Shown: one piece after another, positions 42,101 to 53,000 of the stretch
Numbering within the stretch: the first letter of the stretch is position 1
Layout: each line of letters starts with the position of its first letter
Origin: Rhea pennata
Taxonomy: Eukaryota; Chordata; Aves; Rheiformes; Rheidae
DNA length: 64,000 bases
NCBI RefSeq assembly: GCF_028389875.1
Contig: NC_084676.1
Span: forward strand, 8,928,001-8,992,000
Reading direction: 5' to 3'
Translations under genes and position numbers: made by a program
Notes under the pieces: generated by a model
The model's database searches: none
What the model was told of the DNA's origin: nothing
Seen by the model: only the letters and a program-made list of their open reading frames with translations

Positions 42101-43498
42101 TGTAAATTAGTCGCTCTTACCATCGTAGAGGGTCACCAGGCACTGCTTAGCAACCTGAACTCCAAACAGCAGTTTTTGAGCAGTTAGTAAGTGATAGTGC
42201 ATAAACATGCTTTGCAGTTTGCTGATGAAACGACATACTTCAGATGTGTCATGAAATTCAGGACAGCATAATCTTCCCCTCCTATGACCTAATAACACCC
42301 ATCTTCTTAATCTGATTATGATTTTTTTTCTAAAGAAAATCACAAATTGCATACATTAAAGGAAAGGCTGAAAAGCAGAGAGAAACAAAGGACCCACCTG
42401 TAATAAATGTATAAGCCAATTTAAAGTTTTAATGTGTTTCAGCTGTGTTTATTTAGACTTGTACAAATGTGTGGATATTTTAGTCTGCTTCAAACATGAT
42501 TTTAAATGAAGCTTAAACCAGTTCTTAAGTGAGTTAATCTAAGTGACCATAGTCCAAGCTTAAATGAAATTTCTTTCTCCATATTTCCCACAGTCTAGGT
42601 AAGCTCGTTTGGTTCAGGTATTTGATTTAGTTGAACTTCGAAGTTACGCAAAGCCAGAGCCCTTGTTTGCTGTTTTGTTTTTCACTTTATACTGCCTCAC
42701 CTGTATATGGGAGCTTCCAGACCCCATACCTGACCACCAGTCCTGCTGGGGAGCTGAGATTTTAGCACGTTTAGATTCAGCACAGCAGTATATACACCTG
42801 CACTTCGGAGCCTCAGCGTTGTGGATTTGGGATTGCAATTGCAGTTGCAAATGTGTGAACAACTCAGAAGACAAGTGTCCTATGATAATAGGATTAGTAT
42901 TAGTAGATTGAATTCCTTTATCTCTCCAAGCAATAAAACAGCCATTGTTTTACTGCTAGCTGACATTTTTCATTTAAATCACATTTCTATGGAGACTTTG
43001 AAAAACTGTTATGTGAATGTAAATGAGATTAAGCTGATGTTGCAGTTCTTTATTATCTGAACCATTAAGATTCAACACCTGAGCCAGTCTCTTTGTAAAT
43101 AATTGTGAATAGAAAAAGTATTGTAAGAAAGAGACATTTGAAGAAAAATGCCTGAATAGATTTGGTGGCAGTTTATGACTGAGAAAAATGATAAAAACCA
43201 TTGTTCACATCTGTTATAAATTGGTTTTTATCTACATTAGTTTGCAGTTACAACACAGAGAACAGGGAGAATTTTTTTTCCCCCACAGAGACAGAAATAG
43301 ATTTTTCCATATTGAAGATTTTGTTGTACCTCTTATTTTATGCTATTCTGTAGAAAGTGCTGAGCTTAAAGACTGAACCTGTAATGTACTGAACAGCAGT
43401 ATTGTTTGCTGCTTTAAACCTAACCTGGCAAGGTACAAAGTGAATTTTCTACCAGCGTGGAATTGGTTTTCAGTTCTTGTCGTGCATTTTTCTTTCAG

Positions 43499-43517
43499 CC
43501 TGACATCCCTGCTGAAA
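43499..43517 (+). other. ATP10B: 5' UTR portion of the first coding exon of ATP10B
   Basis: A pyrimidine-rich tract ending in TTTCTTTCAG places a strong splice acceptor at 43497-43498. The exon therefore starts at 43499 and has 19 untranslated bases before the ATG. The open frame continues upstream of the acceptor to 43440, but that part is intron read-through. Because the exon begins at an acceptor, transcription must start further upstream in one or more non-coding leader exons, which I could not locate. Confidence 0.75.
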
Positions 43518-43792
43518 ATGGCTTTGTCTGTGGACTCGGCTTTGTATCGCTGGCAGCGTCTGGGAGCTCCACATCCCTCCCAGGCGCTCTCAGAATCGAC
43601 ACCACTACTGTTTTCTGTCAAAGACAGGCTGAAATTCATCTTAAACAAATGGAGGATTGTGTTTCCCAACAACGGGAGGCAGCAGAAAGACTGGGACCAA
43701 GCTGCTAGATTTTATTCTGGAAATAGGATACAGACGACAAAATACACCTGGCTCACTTTTTTGCCCCAAAATCTCTTTGAGCAGTTTCACAG
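43518..43792 (+). CDS. ATP10B: ATP10B coding exon 1: cytosolic N-terminus up to the start of TM1
   Basis: This is the first coding exon of a class-5 P4-ATPase, a lipid flippase that works with a CDC50/TMEM30 subunit. ATP10B is known as a late endosomal/lysosomal exporter of glucosylceramide and phosphatidylcholine. The start ATG has a strong Kozak context (A at -3, G at +4), and the protein begins MALSVDS, as I recall human ATP10B beginning. The 92-residue stretch up to FHR matches the human protein in length. Visible parts are an acidic dileucine ESTPLL (residues 26-31), VFPNN (48-52), the P4 signature TTKYT (73-77) and NLFEQFHR (85-92). The exon ends at 43792 with donor GTAAAA, splitting the Arg codon (AG|A) with the next exon. 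Identification as ATP10B rather than ATP10A or ATP10D rests on the N-terminus and on exons 3-4. Confidence 0.93.
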
Positions 43793-44878
43793 GTAAAAAC
43801 TCATTCAATGATACATGTTATTTAAGAACTCTCTCTGAAGAACGGTATTTGAGGGTGATGGAGAAGGGCTGCTTTTGTGGTTACTGTATTACTAAAACTT
43901 CGTTGGTTGTTTATCTATACTCAAATATTAGATGATTCACACTGAAATGGAGGGTTAAAGTAAATAAATAGTGTGCTAAGCACTGTTGTGTATAATTTGC
44001 TCTTTTGATCTTGAGGCCAACTTCTCTGAGTGCTGGAGCAGTCTTCTATGTAAAAATTTTGAATAATTTATTTAAGAATTCCTGTTTCTGAGTTGAATAA
44101 ACTTCTAATATTTAAGAACGTGAGACATTTTCTTTATATGTGTTGAGACACCCATGCAATTTTGTAGATTTCAGAAGCTTACAGATAATTTTAGTATGTT
44201 TTTAGGGGGGGTAATTGACTTTGTTCACCATCTTATAAACAGTATACATACATATGTATACAGAATTGTATATAAAAGATGGATAGTGCTAGGTCGGGTC
44301 TCTTTCCAAGGCCTGTTGTGAGATGAGGTATCTGAGCATAATGAATCATGTCAATAAATGCCTAGGGAAACAGCATTAGGGTAAAGATAAATGAAAGCTG
44401 TCTATCCATCTCCAGCTTTGAAATTTGTTTAGTATATTAGATTTATACTTCTATAATTTCTTCATCCTTTTTTCTGTACACTTGGTAAACTCATGAAGGC
44501 CTTCATAGATTCCTGCTGGGGACAATTTTATAATTCTGAGCATGTGTTTTTTGTACCCATTCTGGTACACTGATGTGGTTTTTGAGAATTTTGCTTGATT
44601 TTGTGCTTATTTTAAGGACTGAGGGAGTGGGGGATCATTAAAGAAGCTGATAAATGTATTTGTAATGGATATTTGTATGGAGAACTTAAGGCAGCTATAA
44701 AATAATGAAAACGTATCTCTCAGGCTTACTGTAAAGTAACTAATCCCATCTGGGAAAGGAAGAGGAGGTAGAGATGTGGAAAGATCAATGTTCCTGTGAG
44801 ACTAAATGGGGGATGTTCATCAAGAAAAAGACATGTTTTAAATTCTGACTACATTTAATTTCTTTTATGCCCTTTCAG
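43793..44878 (+). other. ATP10B: ATP10B intron 1 (coding)
   Basis: GT-AG intron of about 1.1 kb between the N-terminal exon and the TM1-TM2 exon. It interrupts the FHR/LAN junction. It holds a short TA-rich patch near 44240-44270 and no recognisable repeat or exon. Confidence 0.85.
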
Positions 44879-45073
44879 ACTGGCTAATCTTTATTTCCTC
44901 TTCTTGGTGGTTCTAAACTGGTTCCCACAAGTGGAAGTTTTCCACCGGGAGATTACTATGCTGCCTTTGATTGCGGTGCTGCTTGCCATCACAGTGAAAG
45001 ATGCTATTGAAGACTACAGAAAATATCAATTTGATAAGACTATAAACTCCACCAAAACCAGGGTATATGACAA
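44879..45073 (+). CDS. ATP10B: ATP10B coding exon 2: TM1 and TM2
   Basis: The exon runs from acceptor CCCTTTCAG to donor GTAAGT (strong consensus). It is 195 bases and adds residues 92-156 in frame with exon 1. It begins with TM1 (about residues 93-108, [10 protein letters not shown]) and continues through a short lumenal loop with HREITMLP to TM2 (about 119-131). It ends in the cytosolic [10 protein letters not shown] segment, where KD..EDY/F is the usual family pattern after TM2. TM1-TM2 form part of the lipid entry groove in P4-ATPases. The last codon is split AA|G, giving Lys157 when joined to exon 3. ATP10D has the same two-exon layout as far as I recall, while ATP10A encodes this region in a single exon. 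Confidence 0.93.
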
Positions 45074-46071
45074 GTAAGTAGACTAAACTGATGATTTTTT
45101 TCTTGTGTTTGATATGGTGGAAATTGCTCATCTGATTTCACAATAATTCCCTTGCTGCTTCTCAGTAAGTTTAGGAAAACTCTTATAAAGAGGGGTAGTT
45201 TTTTGCCTTCAGAGTGTTTGTTTCATTTATGTCACTCACTTAGTCATCCTAATATCACTCAAGTTTTGTCTCAGGCTGTAGCAGCGTGTGCTTATATACA
45301 GCTTCTCATTCCAAGTTTCTAAACCGGTTTGCCAGCGCACAAAACATCTTGTCCAAGTAGCTGAAGGATCTGGAGGAAAAGTGACGCAGAGCACCTGAAA
45401 TGTAGCCAAGTGTGGAACAGACGTCTGGGCTGTTAAGTTTGAACCATGTTTTACGAAATTTTTCCACTAAAACTATTAATACAAAAACTAATATTGAACT
45501 ATATTCAAGGTGAAGCATAACCAGGAACTGAAAAAAATTCAGTAGGATTTCCAGTAAGTACAAGTGATCAATACATCACAGTTTCACTTTGAAGATGGTA
45601 CAACACCCATGTGCTGGAAGCTGCGATGTTTGCTCAGTACTGACTCAGAAGGAAGAAATATTTCCATATGTAATTCTTGTTGCAACATTTAGATTTCATC
45701 AGAGTTTCTTGTCCAAGTAATAACTTGACCTAACACTAGTTAGCTTGTCACTACATAACATAATCGGGATTTTGCTTTGGAAGGAACTAAAATACTGGTG
45801 TCTGTTCTCTTTCTCATTCCTTTTTAAGCCCAGGTCTATAGAGGAAAAATTACTATGTTTCATATGCATTCGGGTAGTTCTCTTGGAAGTTAACTGTCCT
45901 ACATGCTGCGTATTTACGTGCAGAAGCATGAGAGCCAATGAGGAAAAGGAAATGTGCAGTGGGAAGAAATTACTGGGTGAGAGAGGGATGCTTCGGATGT
46001 CCAGGGCTGGAGGACTATGCGTGTGTATAATCCTTGCTGCTACTAACCCATAGGCTTGCTTGGGTTGTATG

Positions 46072-46074
<3 letters not shown>

Positions 46075-46104
<30 letters not shown>
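46075..46104. repeat. Poly-T run of 30 in intron 2
   Basis: An uninterrupted T run about 100 bases upstream of the CpG-rich flank of the alternative exon. It is responsible for a poly-Lys stretch in a spurious minus-strand open frame. Confidence 0.95.
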
Positions 46105-46105
<1 letters not shown>

Positions 46106-46199
46106 GTCTGTTTGTTATTTTGAACACTCTGCGTGAAGGGCATGTGACAACCAGCAGTAGATAAAGGAGGTGAAGGGAGAAGTGCTGGCTCTGCGGAGG

Positions 46200-46668
46200 T
46201 TTATAGCAACCTGTTGTTGACTTCGGAGGCGCAGTGCTCTGCCCATTACCTTTGAACTTCCTGACAGCTCCCACGCCAAGCAAGGCAGAAAAGCTTCAAG
46301 TGAACGGTGAAACCTGCACGCGTTCTTCGGTTCGTCCCAGTTCTACATTAAAACCAAGACCTGGGCAGGTACGCCGAGCCAGGGAAACGCCAGGATGGGG
46401 CCTCCAGGCATATCCTAACAGGAATAACAACCCTTTCAGGATGCTTTTGTAGCTGTGACGTGCTTCCCAGCAGGCTCTAGGACGCGGCACGAGGCCAAAC
46501 GGGATACTACCTGTCTTCAGGCAGGTGGAGGCTGTAGTCGAGCGAGGCGGTCCTGGACTCCGGACAGCCTGCCTCTTCTCCTCCCTGCTTTGAAGTTCAT
46601 CTGGATTAGTGAACTGTTCTCACCTTGTTGTTATTAAATTTGAAGCAACATTCTGATAGGAGAGCAAG
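46200..46668 (+). promoter_or_regulatory. CpG-rich flank upstream of the alternative first exon: candidate promoter/5' UTR
   Basis: Between about 46200 and 46565 I count around twenty CpG dinucleotides, against very few in the AT-rich intron on both sides. That is typical of an unmethylated promoter or first exon. No TATA box is visible. A pyrimidine tract at 46569-46591 ending in TGAAG (46595), and a weaker site ending in GATAG (46659), could also serve as splice acceptors. The following exon may therefore be a true first exon or an internal exon with a nearby leader. Confidence 0.45.
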
Positions 46669-47171
46669 ATGTCATGGAAGAGTGTTCGAGGCTGCTTCTC
46701 TGTGAAGATGTGGACAAAACTTTTTTTCAGAAGAACGTGCTGCCAATGTGCCTCTTCTGACACTGAAATCCAAAATGAAGAGATGGAGAGGAGAGGAAAA
46801 GTAAAGAAAAGAAAGAATAAAAATGAAAGCAAACGAGTGATCATTTCTAATTTGCCCTTTGGAAGAAAGAAGTGGAAGGAAAATCCAAACAGACACTATG
46901 ATTGCAATGAAATTAAAACTACAAAATACACCCTCTTGACTTTCCTCCCTAAAAATATCTCTGAACAGTTTCACCGTTTTGCCAATATTTATTTTGTGGC
47001 CATTGCACTGCTGAATTTTGTGCCAGTGGTTAATGCTTTCCAACCAGAAGTTTCTGTGATCCCAATTTGTGTTATAATGGCCATTACAGCCATTAAAGAT
47101 GCTTGGGAGGACTTTCGACGGTACAAATTGGACAAAGAAATCAATAATATGGGCTGTTATGTTTACAGCAG
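46669..47171 (+). CDS. ATP10B: Alternative ATP10A-like first coding exon (N-terminus + TM1 + TM2) inside ATP10B intron 2
   Basis: One 503-base exon encodes 167 codons plus two bases. Its ATG has A at -3 and an in-frame TAG 12 bases upstream. The first ~96 residues are cytosolic: a basic start, a Cys cluster RRTCCQC (21-27), and a Lys/Arg-rich stretch (41-56). The P4 signature KTTKYTLL follows (83-90), then EQFHR (99-103), TM1 (about 105-122), TM2 (about 128-144), [10 protein letters not shown] (143-152) and a closing YVYSR. The phrases IALLNFVP and VNAFQP and the GC.V.SR ending match ATP10A as I recall it, not ATP10B. Against canonical exons 1-2 I count roughly 31 identities in 70 aligned positions. 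The donor GTGAGT leaves the same phase as canonical exon 2, so it reads straight into the exon at 56759 (R|EDHAYV). The frame is fully intact. Use in transcripts is inferred. A recent insertion of an ATP10A exon is the alternative explanation. Confidence 0.85.
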
Positions 47172-49417
47172 GTGAGTTTTGTACAACTTTTATTAAGAAA
47201 AAAATTTGGCTTGGGATCCTTCATCAGTGGTGATGCTTTTTCTTTAAAAACATTTAATATATTGTCCTAGTGGAAAATCATAGTGATTAGACAAGTCTGG
47301 GAAAATCATGATGGTTAGGTAAACCTAGTATTTGTTTTGACACAGGGAAGGATAGTCCTCTGTGGTTTAAGCCTCATGTTCCAACTGGGAGGGAAAGTTA
47401 AAGTTGCATGGTATTGCAGTGGCTGTCTCTTAGCTGTGGAGGACAGTGGAAGCCATGTGCTCAAATAACTACTGAGTATCTGGATTTTTAAGGAAATTGC
47501 AAGAGGTCTTAATTTTATCGATATAAGGTAACACAAAACAAGATCAGGAATGGGACCTATTTGTATCAATACAGCCCTTTACACTTCCTGAATTTTATAT
47601 GGCTTCAGTTGTGTTTTCAATTATATGTAAAATAAAACTGAGTAAAAACATAGTTTAAAACCATAAGATAGTAATATATGCCTCTGATCATCTCTGAGTG
47701 AATCAACTATGAGTGGCTGTGCTGAGCTCTTCAAAATATTTCATGCCATCTTGCTTTTAGGATTTTAAGGAGTTTAAAAATTATATTTTATTAGTATGAG
47801 ACCAGTCCTCTCAGCAGAAGATGACTTCTTCCTGTTAAAATACCACATTTGAGAGCTAGAAGAGCAGAATTCCATTTCCCTGAAAGTTGCTTCTCATCCC
47901 TTACGTTAATTGACAGTGTTTTATACAATGTACGTTGTCACACGTAAGATCTTGCAGAACTCCGGCTTTTCTCACACAGTGCTGCCATTGCTGTTTGTTT
48001 CTTTTGTGTGTGTTTCTGTTTTTATTTTATATCCTGCTGATTAAACAGGGAAACAGTGCATTTGCTTGGGCTACTTGATTTAAAAAGTAGGTGTTTTATA
48101 AGTTTCTAAACATTATTCAGCTAAGAGTTCTCTGTCGATAATTTCTAGCTCTTTGGGTTGGTTACAGAATTGCTTCTTTTGCCTATCTTTGAGGCTGCAG
48201 TTTAGCTGGATTTTTTATTCTTTTCAATGTTGCATTAATCCATGAGGCAATGAGACTTACGTATTTTTTATTGCCAGTCTGAAAGGGAATAGTAGGTGAT
48301 GCAGTAGATACTAGTGAATAGATCTGCATGGGGAATCTTATTTATTTCCCCTTTAGATAAAACAATAATGGTAATTTATATATAAAAGACATTTACTATG
48401 AGAATGCAAGAAGTGGGAAAAATCAATAAAGCTTGTTTTTGTATGAGAGAAAAATGTTTGTCATGGAATTGCAATGTATATACAGATCTTATACAGATCT
48501 AGGTTAGAGACGTAGCCATGAATACTTTATCATGCCGAAACTTGACATGGGGCCATCTTAAAATTGGTTATCCCATAAATAGGACTTTGATGAACTGTGA
48601 ATAAATCTTGTCTAGAATCTTGTCTTTCACCAAAGTTTTATGGCCCAAAAAGGTGATGTAAGGGCAAGGAAAATGAGGAGGGCTTCAGACTACAGCATTC
48701 ATCCTGCCTGGAAAAATGGTGGGTAATTACAACTGCCATCAAATCTGTAGTTACAGCTTATTATATCATGAATAATTTTAATCAGGCTTCTATAGCACTT
48801 TCAGAAGCTGGTATTTCTTGTTCTTCTTGCTAGCTGCAAAGACATGGAAGAGTGTAGTGTCTTAATTTTCTTTCTTATGAATCATCTGCTGTAGGTAATC
48901 TTGTAACATAGGTGAAAGTCTTTTTCTAGACACTGTGAGTCTTATTAATTTTGTGGCAGCAGAGAATTCTTTTTAATGGAGCAACTGATCTATCATAAGA
49001 TGAACAATTAATTAATTTTGAAGAGTGTATTTTCTTTTTTTCAATATTCATATTTCAATAACAAGAACTCTGGTTCCCTGTTCCACGAGAAACACAAAGG
49101 CGAAGTTCTCTTTTCCAAATGCTGAATATTTTCCAAAACATTCTTGAAGACTGGGGGAAATGCAGTAGCTTGCCCTCCTTGTTCAGAGCAAGGGACATAG
49201 AGTTTAAATTGGCTGTCCTGTAAACACATTTCTTCTAATTTTATTTTCACAGAGGTCAGCTGCAATTGTAATCTAGTCTGGTAGCCAAATGAAGAAAAAG
49301 ACGCTTCAAGTAGCATGTTTAAAGAATGTTTAATTGAAAAAGGGGGAGACTATTAATTGTCATTAAACTGTTCTGGGGATGCTGTTATGTTATGTTATGT
49401 TATTATAAATGGTTATC

Positions 49418-50080
49418 GTAGAATCATAGAATCAGTAAGGCTGGAAGGGACCTCTGGAGATCATCTAGTCCGACCTCCCCACTCAGCATGAGTGTGTTAA
49501 ACAGGGTTGCATCCAGGTGGGCCTTGAATATCTCCAAACAAATCATACAACAGGAAAAAAAGAGAACTAAAAATTCAAATGCATATGGGAATGTTTAATT
49601 GCCCCCTTTCTCCTGGTATTCTTTAAAATATACGTTGTCTAATTCTAAATTTTCCAGGCAATGGGGCTTCCACTACCTTCAAAATGTGATTGTGAAAGCA
49701 CCTCGTATGATATTCTGCTTTCATTAGTGCTCCTTAATTACATTCAGATTCCTCAAGTTGTCTGGTTTCATATAAGCCTAATTTATTACTTTTCATACAT
49801 ATTATTTAATTATAGTATTTGAATATCTGTGACTGTTATCACATTCATTTTGCTACACCTAGCCCCTTTTAGTCAAGTTCTGTATCACTCTTCGTCTTCC
49901 TTATTGGTCCATCCCCCCAAACCTACTTTGGTTATTTTTCTCTGAACTCTCTCCAATTTATTGTTAACTTACTAACAACAGCTACCAGCGCTGAATATAG
50001 TATACAGGTCAGCTGTGGGACTGTAGGTGAATGTCAGCTCAACAGCAACTAAAAGCTCTTATTTAATTACCCTGAAGTTC
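49418..50080 (+). mobile_element. Diverged CR1 LINE remnant, + orientation
   Basis: It opens with the classic CR1 text (ATAGAATCA, GGCTGGAAGGGACCTCTGG, ATCATCTAGTCC) and then GGCCTTGAATATCTCC. About 500 bases on, at the spacing expected within CR1, are CTGAACTCTCTCCAATTTAT and ACCAGCGCTGAATATAG, both CR1-like. The middle is badly eroded. A GTTAT pentamer repeat (49384-49404) lies just before it. The right-hand boundary is uncertain. Confidence 0.78.
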
Positions 50081-53000
50081 TATAGTGGTTGAGAAAATGC
50101 TCAGTATATAATTAACCTATTGCTTGGATCTGGCAAATATCTCAAAAACATTCCAGAATCCAGCTTTAATGATCTACAAACACTCCACAGCATCCAGGCA
50201 AGATTTTATATTGATTTATTAGTTACATTGATTTCACACCTTTGGAAGATTTAACTTAAACTTTTCTGCGTGTTTCAGTATACACTTAGATGCGAATACA
50301 GGGACTACGCTGTTTAAGATGACACTTGACTGAATCTGCATATGTTAGGCAATCACACCCATAAAAACACTAAAGTGTCTGAGCTGTTCATGTTGCTTAA
50401 TTTTAAGCACCTAAACCCAGATATCTGAGAGAGTGATTCAGAAAAGAAGTCTATTTTATGTGCTTTGAATCATCCTATGGAGTTACCTGTTAACTAGGTA
50501 AGCCACAGGCCTCCTAAATGAGGTGGCCTGACTACACTGTTGGTGAAGCTCTTCTGTGATGCTTTTAGACCCTGTGACTTTCATGTAGGTCCTACAAGCA
50601 TCGATATACTCTTCCTCTGCAGGTCCACTGACAACATCAGTGGCACAAAAGGTCAGGATGGTCTTTGTTGTGATTATTTTCTCTGCTTAGTATAAGGTTT
50701 GAGTTAGTCTCCTGCTTAAAAAAAAGAATACAGTCTCAAGCCAGCTTGAAGTCTCATCTCATGCCCCAGGCAAAATGGCAGTTGATTTTCTTAGACATAG
50801 CAACATCTTCTGTATCTATATCTCTGAGTGATGTATGAACTTTTGTAACTGAGGCTCAGGATGTCCTGGTTTCCTACCCCAGCTCCATGTAGTATCCTAC
50901 GTGGCTGCAGATGCATTTTTATTTAAGCCATAAAACATGAACTTTGATCATTTGAGCATGAATTACTTCATGTAAAAGTTAGTTATATAAGTAAGCTTTA
51001 CAATGACTGCAGGATAATAATGTGCTGCAGTATTATTGAAACTCGCTATCCATCAGCAAAGATACCATGACACCTCTTTGCTTAATGTCAAATATGAGTA
51101 TATCATTCTCTCTGTGGAACCATCACCGGCAGTTGGCATTCGCTGGTCTGTTGCCAGAATAGCTTTGATGTACACTTTAGGTACTCTGGAGTTTTTGTAC
51201 CTAAAAAATCAATGGAAACCTCAGTAAATAATGGATGTTACTGAAGGCAGAAACAGTGCCTTCTGTTTGTGCTAACTGGAAGCATTCTTCAAACTTCTAG
51301 CAAGCTCAGAAATGGCCTCAACCAAGAGTACACCAAGGTTTGTTATATGTTGCCATGCAAATACTTGAAACCAGTGATGCCAGAATTGTGAAGAAATAAT
51401 TAAAACATGAATTCATCTTATGGTGAGCATACTGACTGTGTGGTGAAGAAATATTCAACATGCTGAGCTGACTCAGTGCAGAAAACAAATGTCAAGTTCT
51501 TGGCACTCAGCTGGTCCAGGCTGCAGCACTGGAAGGTCAAGGAGGCAAGTTCGCAGTTCTCCTTGTCAGTCAGTGTTCCTCGCTACAGTGAAGATCCTTG
51601 CCCTCTTTAGAAGAAAACCTGCAATGACGTTATTAATGCTGCCACCTGTTTTTGTGTTGCCTTATCAACACCTTCCTCAAGATCTATTGCCTGCCAAGGC
51701 ATTTAAAGCTGCTTCACAGAAGCAGCATGCAGTGGCTTAGCAAACAGCAGCAGAAGCTAATGACTAAGGACAAAAGGCAAATTAAGGAGAAGCTATGTTT
51801 CCAACTTAGAGAACTGCAGAGTAGTGACAATGTGGCATTGAGTCCCATACTAACTGGGACTCAAGTGACTGACTACATATATATATATGACAGTGGGACT
51901 AATTGAAATAGCATATTTAAATTCTGTAGAGAAGCAGGCTCTCAACATGGTACATGGTCATGTGAGGAGATGAGCATAGCAAAAAGCTGCTTTAAGCTGT
52001 GCCTCCCCAAAACTTGGTACATTAATAGGAGCCCTTGGAAACTAATGCTAAGGATCAGCAGTCACTAAATAAGTGATCTTGGCATTATCTGTTCAGTCCA
52101 TCTAGTGCAAGGCAGAATCTTAGCAATAGCATTTTGCTCTAGGCAGTATTTGAAAGAAAATTCAGATTTTTCCTAAATAATTTGATGCATAACTTAAAAA
52201 ATGAAGCTCTTAAAGTCTAAGCATGCATGTGCTCAAAATGTTCTTGACTTCTACTTCATTTTATTTCTTCATTTATTTCAGTTCATTATAAAATCAAGGG
52301 AGATGGGGATAAAAATGCAAGTTAAAAAAGTCCAGAACACATGGACATAATATATTTCTAAAGTTTTGGTACTTATTTTAAGTCTATACAAGCTTGGTTT
52401 TTTTGGTCTATACAAACTTGATTGAATGTAGAATCCTTTTATCATTGAGAGAATATCTTCTATGGTAGGATGCTACAGGCATTTTTAGCACACACAAATT
52501 TAGGATTCTTTGTTAGCATTAAGGAACTTGCAGTGCCAAAATCGTATGATTAAAGATGTATTTTGTTAGAGTTGAGAAAAATTTCACTCCAATTTCCTTT
52601 GAAAGATGCTTATTGCTGTTTCATTGTGTTATTCAGATCCTGAGAGGATGTTTGCAGCTATGGGAAATGGATATAGCTGCTAACTAATGAGAGCTTGTTA
52701 TGAGACAGACCTCTGCTAAATAAAGTCATTCATTGATCCTGCTGGCCTCATGTCCATGTCAAAAATCAATCTTCCTGTCTACATAAAGTGACAATAGCCT
52801 GGCAGTGATGTGTGATCACTAGTGATGAGCTGACATGGAGAAGGCAGTATCTTCTCCCCTTCAGAAATATCTCCTGCTCAGCAATATTATGGGCCACCTT
52901 GTGCTGTGCTCTGATATGGATGCATTTCAGAGTCTGTTTCATCCCTATCCAGGCCCTTCCTCAAGTGCTAAATCCACTTGTTTCCAGTTTTTCCAGTTTT

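Larger units (their letters stand above)
33390..43498. other. Non-coding stretch upstream of the first coding exon
   Basis: No coding exon is recognisable. It contains a perfect homeodomain-type palindrome (34284-34295), a TG/TTTG repeat (36342-36366), a CpG islet (38985-39140) and a 16-base A run (41272-41287). Leader exons of ATP10B probably lie here or further upstream, but non-coding exons cannot be recognised without transcripts. Confidence 0.55.

Noticed and set aside
43440..43517. Upstream in-frame ATG giving 26 extra residues before MALSVDS
   Set aside because: It lies before the strong splice acceptor at 43497-43498, so it is intronic. The known ATP10B N-terminus begins at MALS.
45699..46283. 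Longest open frame in the window (194 codons, minus strand)
   Set aside because: It is held open by the 30-base T run, which reads as poly-Lys, and has no family motif. It overlaps the intron and the CpG-rich flank of the alternative exon on the opposite strand.
46669..47171. Reading the alternative exon as a processed ATP10A pseudogene
   Set aside because: The frame is intact, homology stops exactly at a consensus GT donor, no sequence from later ATP10A exons follows, and there is no poly-A tail. A working exon fits better.
46669..47171. Reading the alternative exon as the start of a separate ATP10A gene
   Set aside because: No other ATP10A-type exon follows. The next compatible exons (56759, 61765) are ATP10B-type and lie on the same strand in matching phase.
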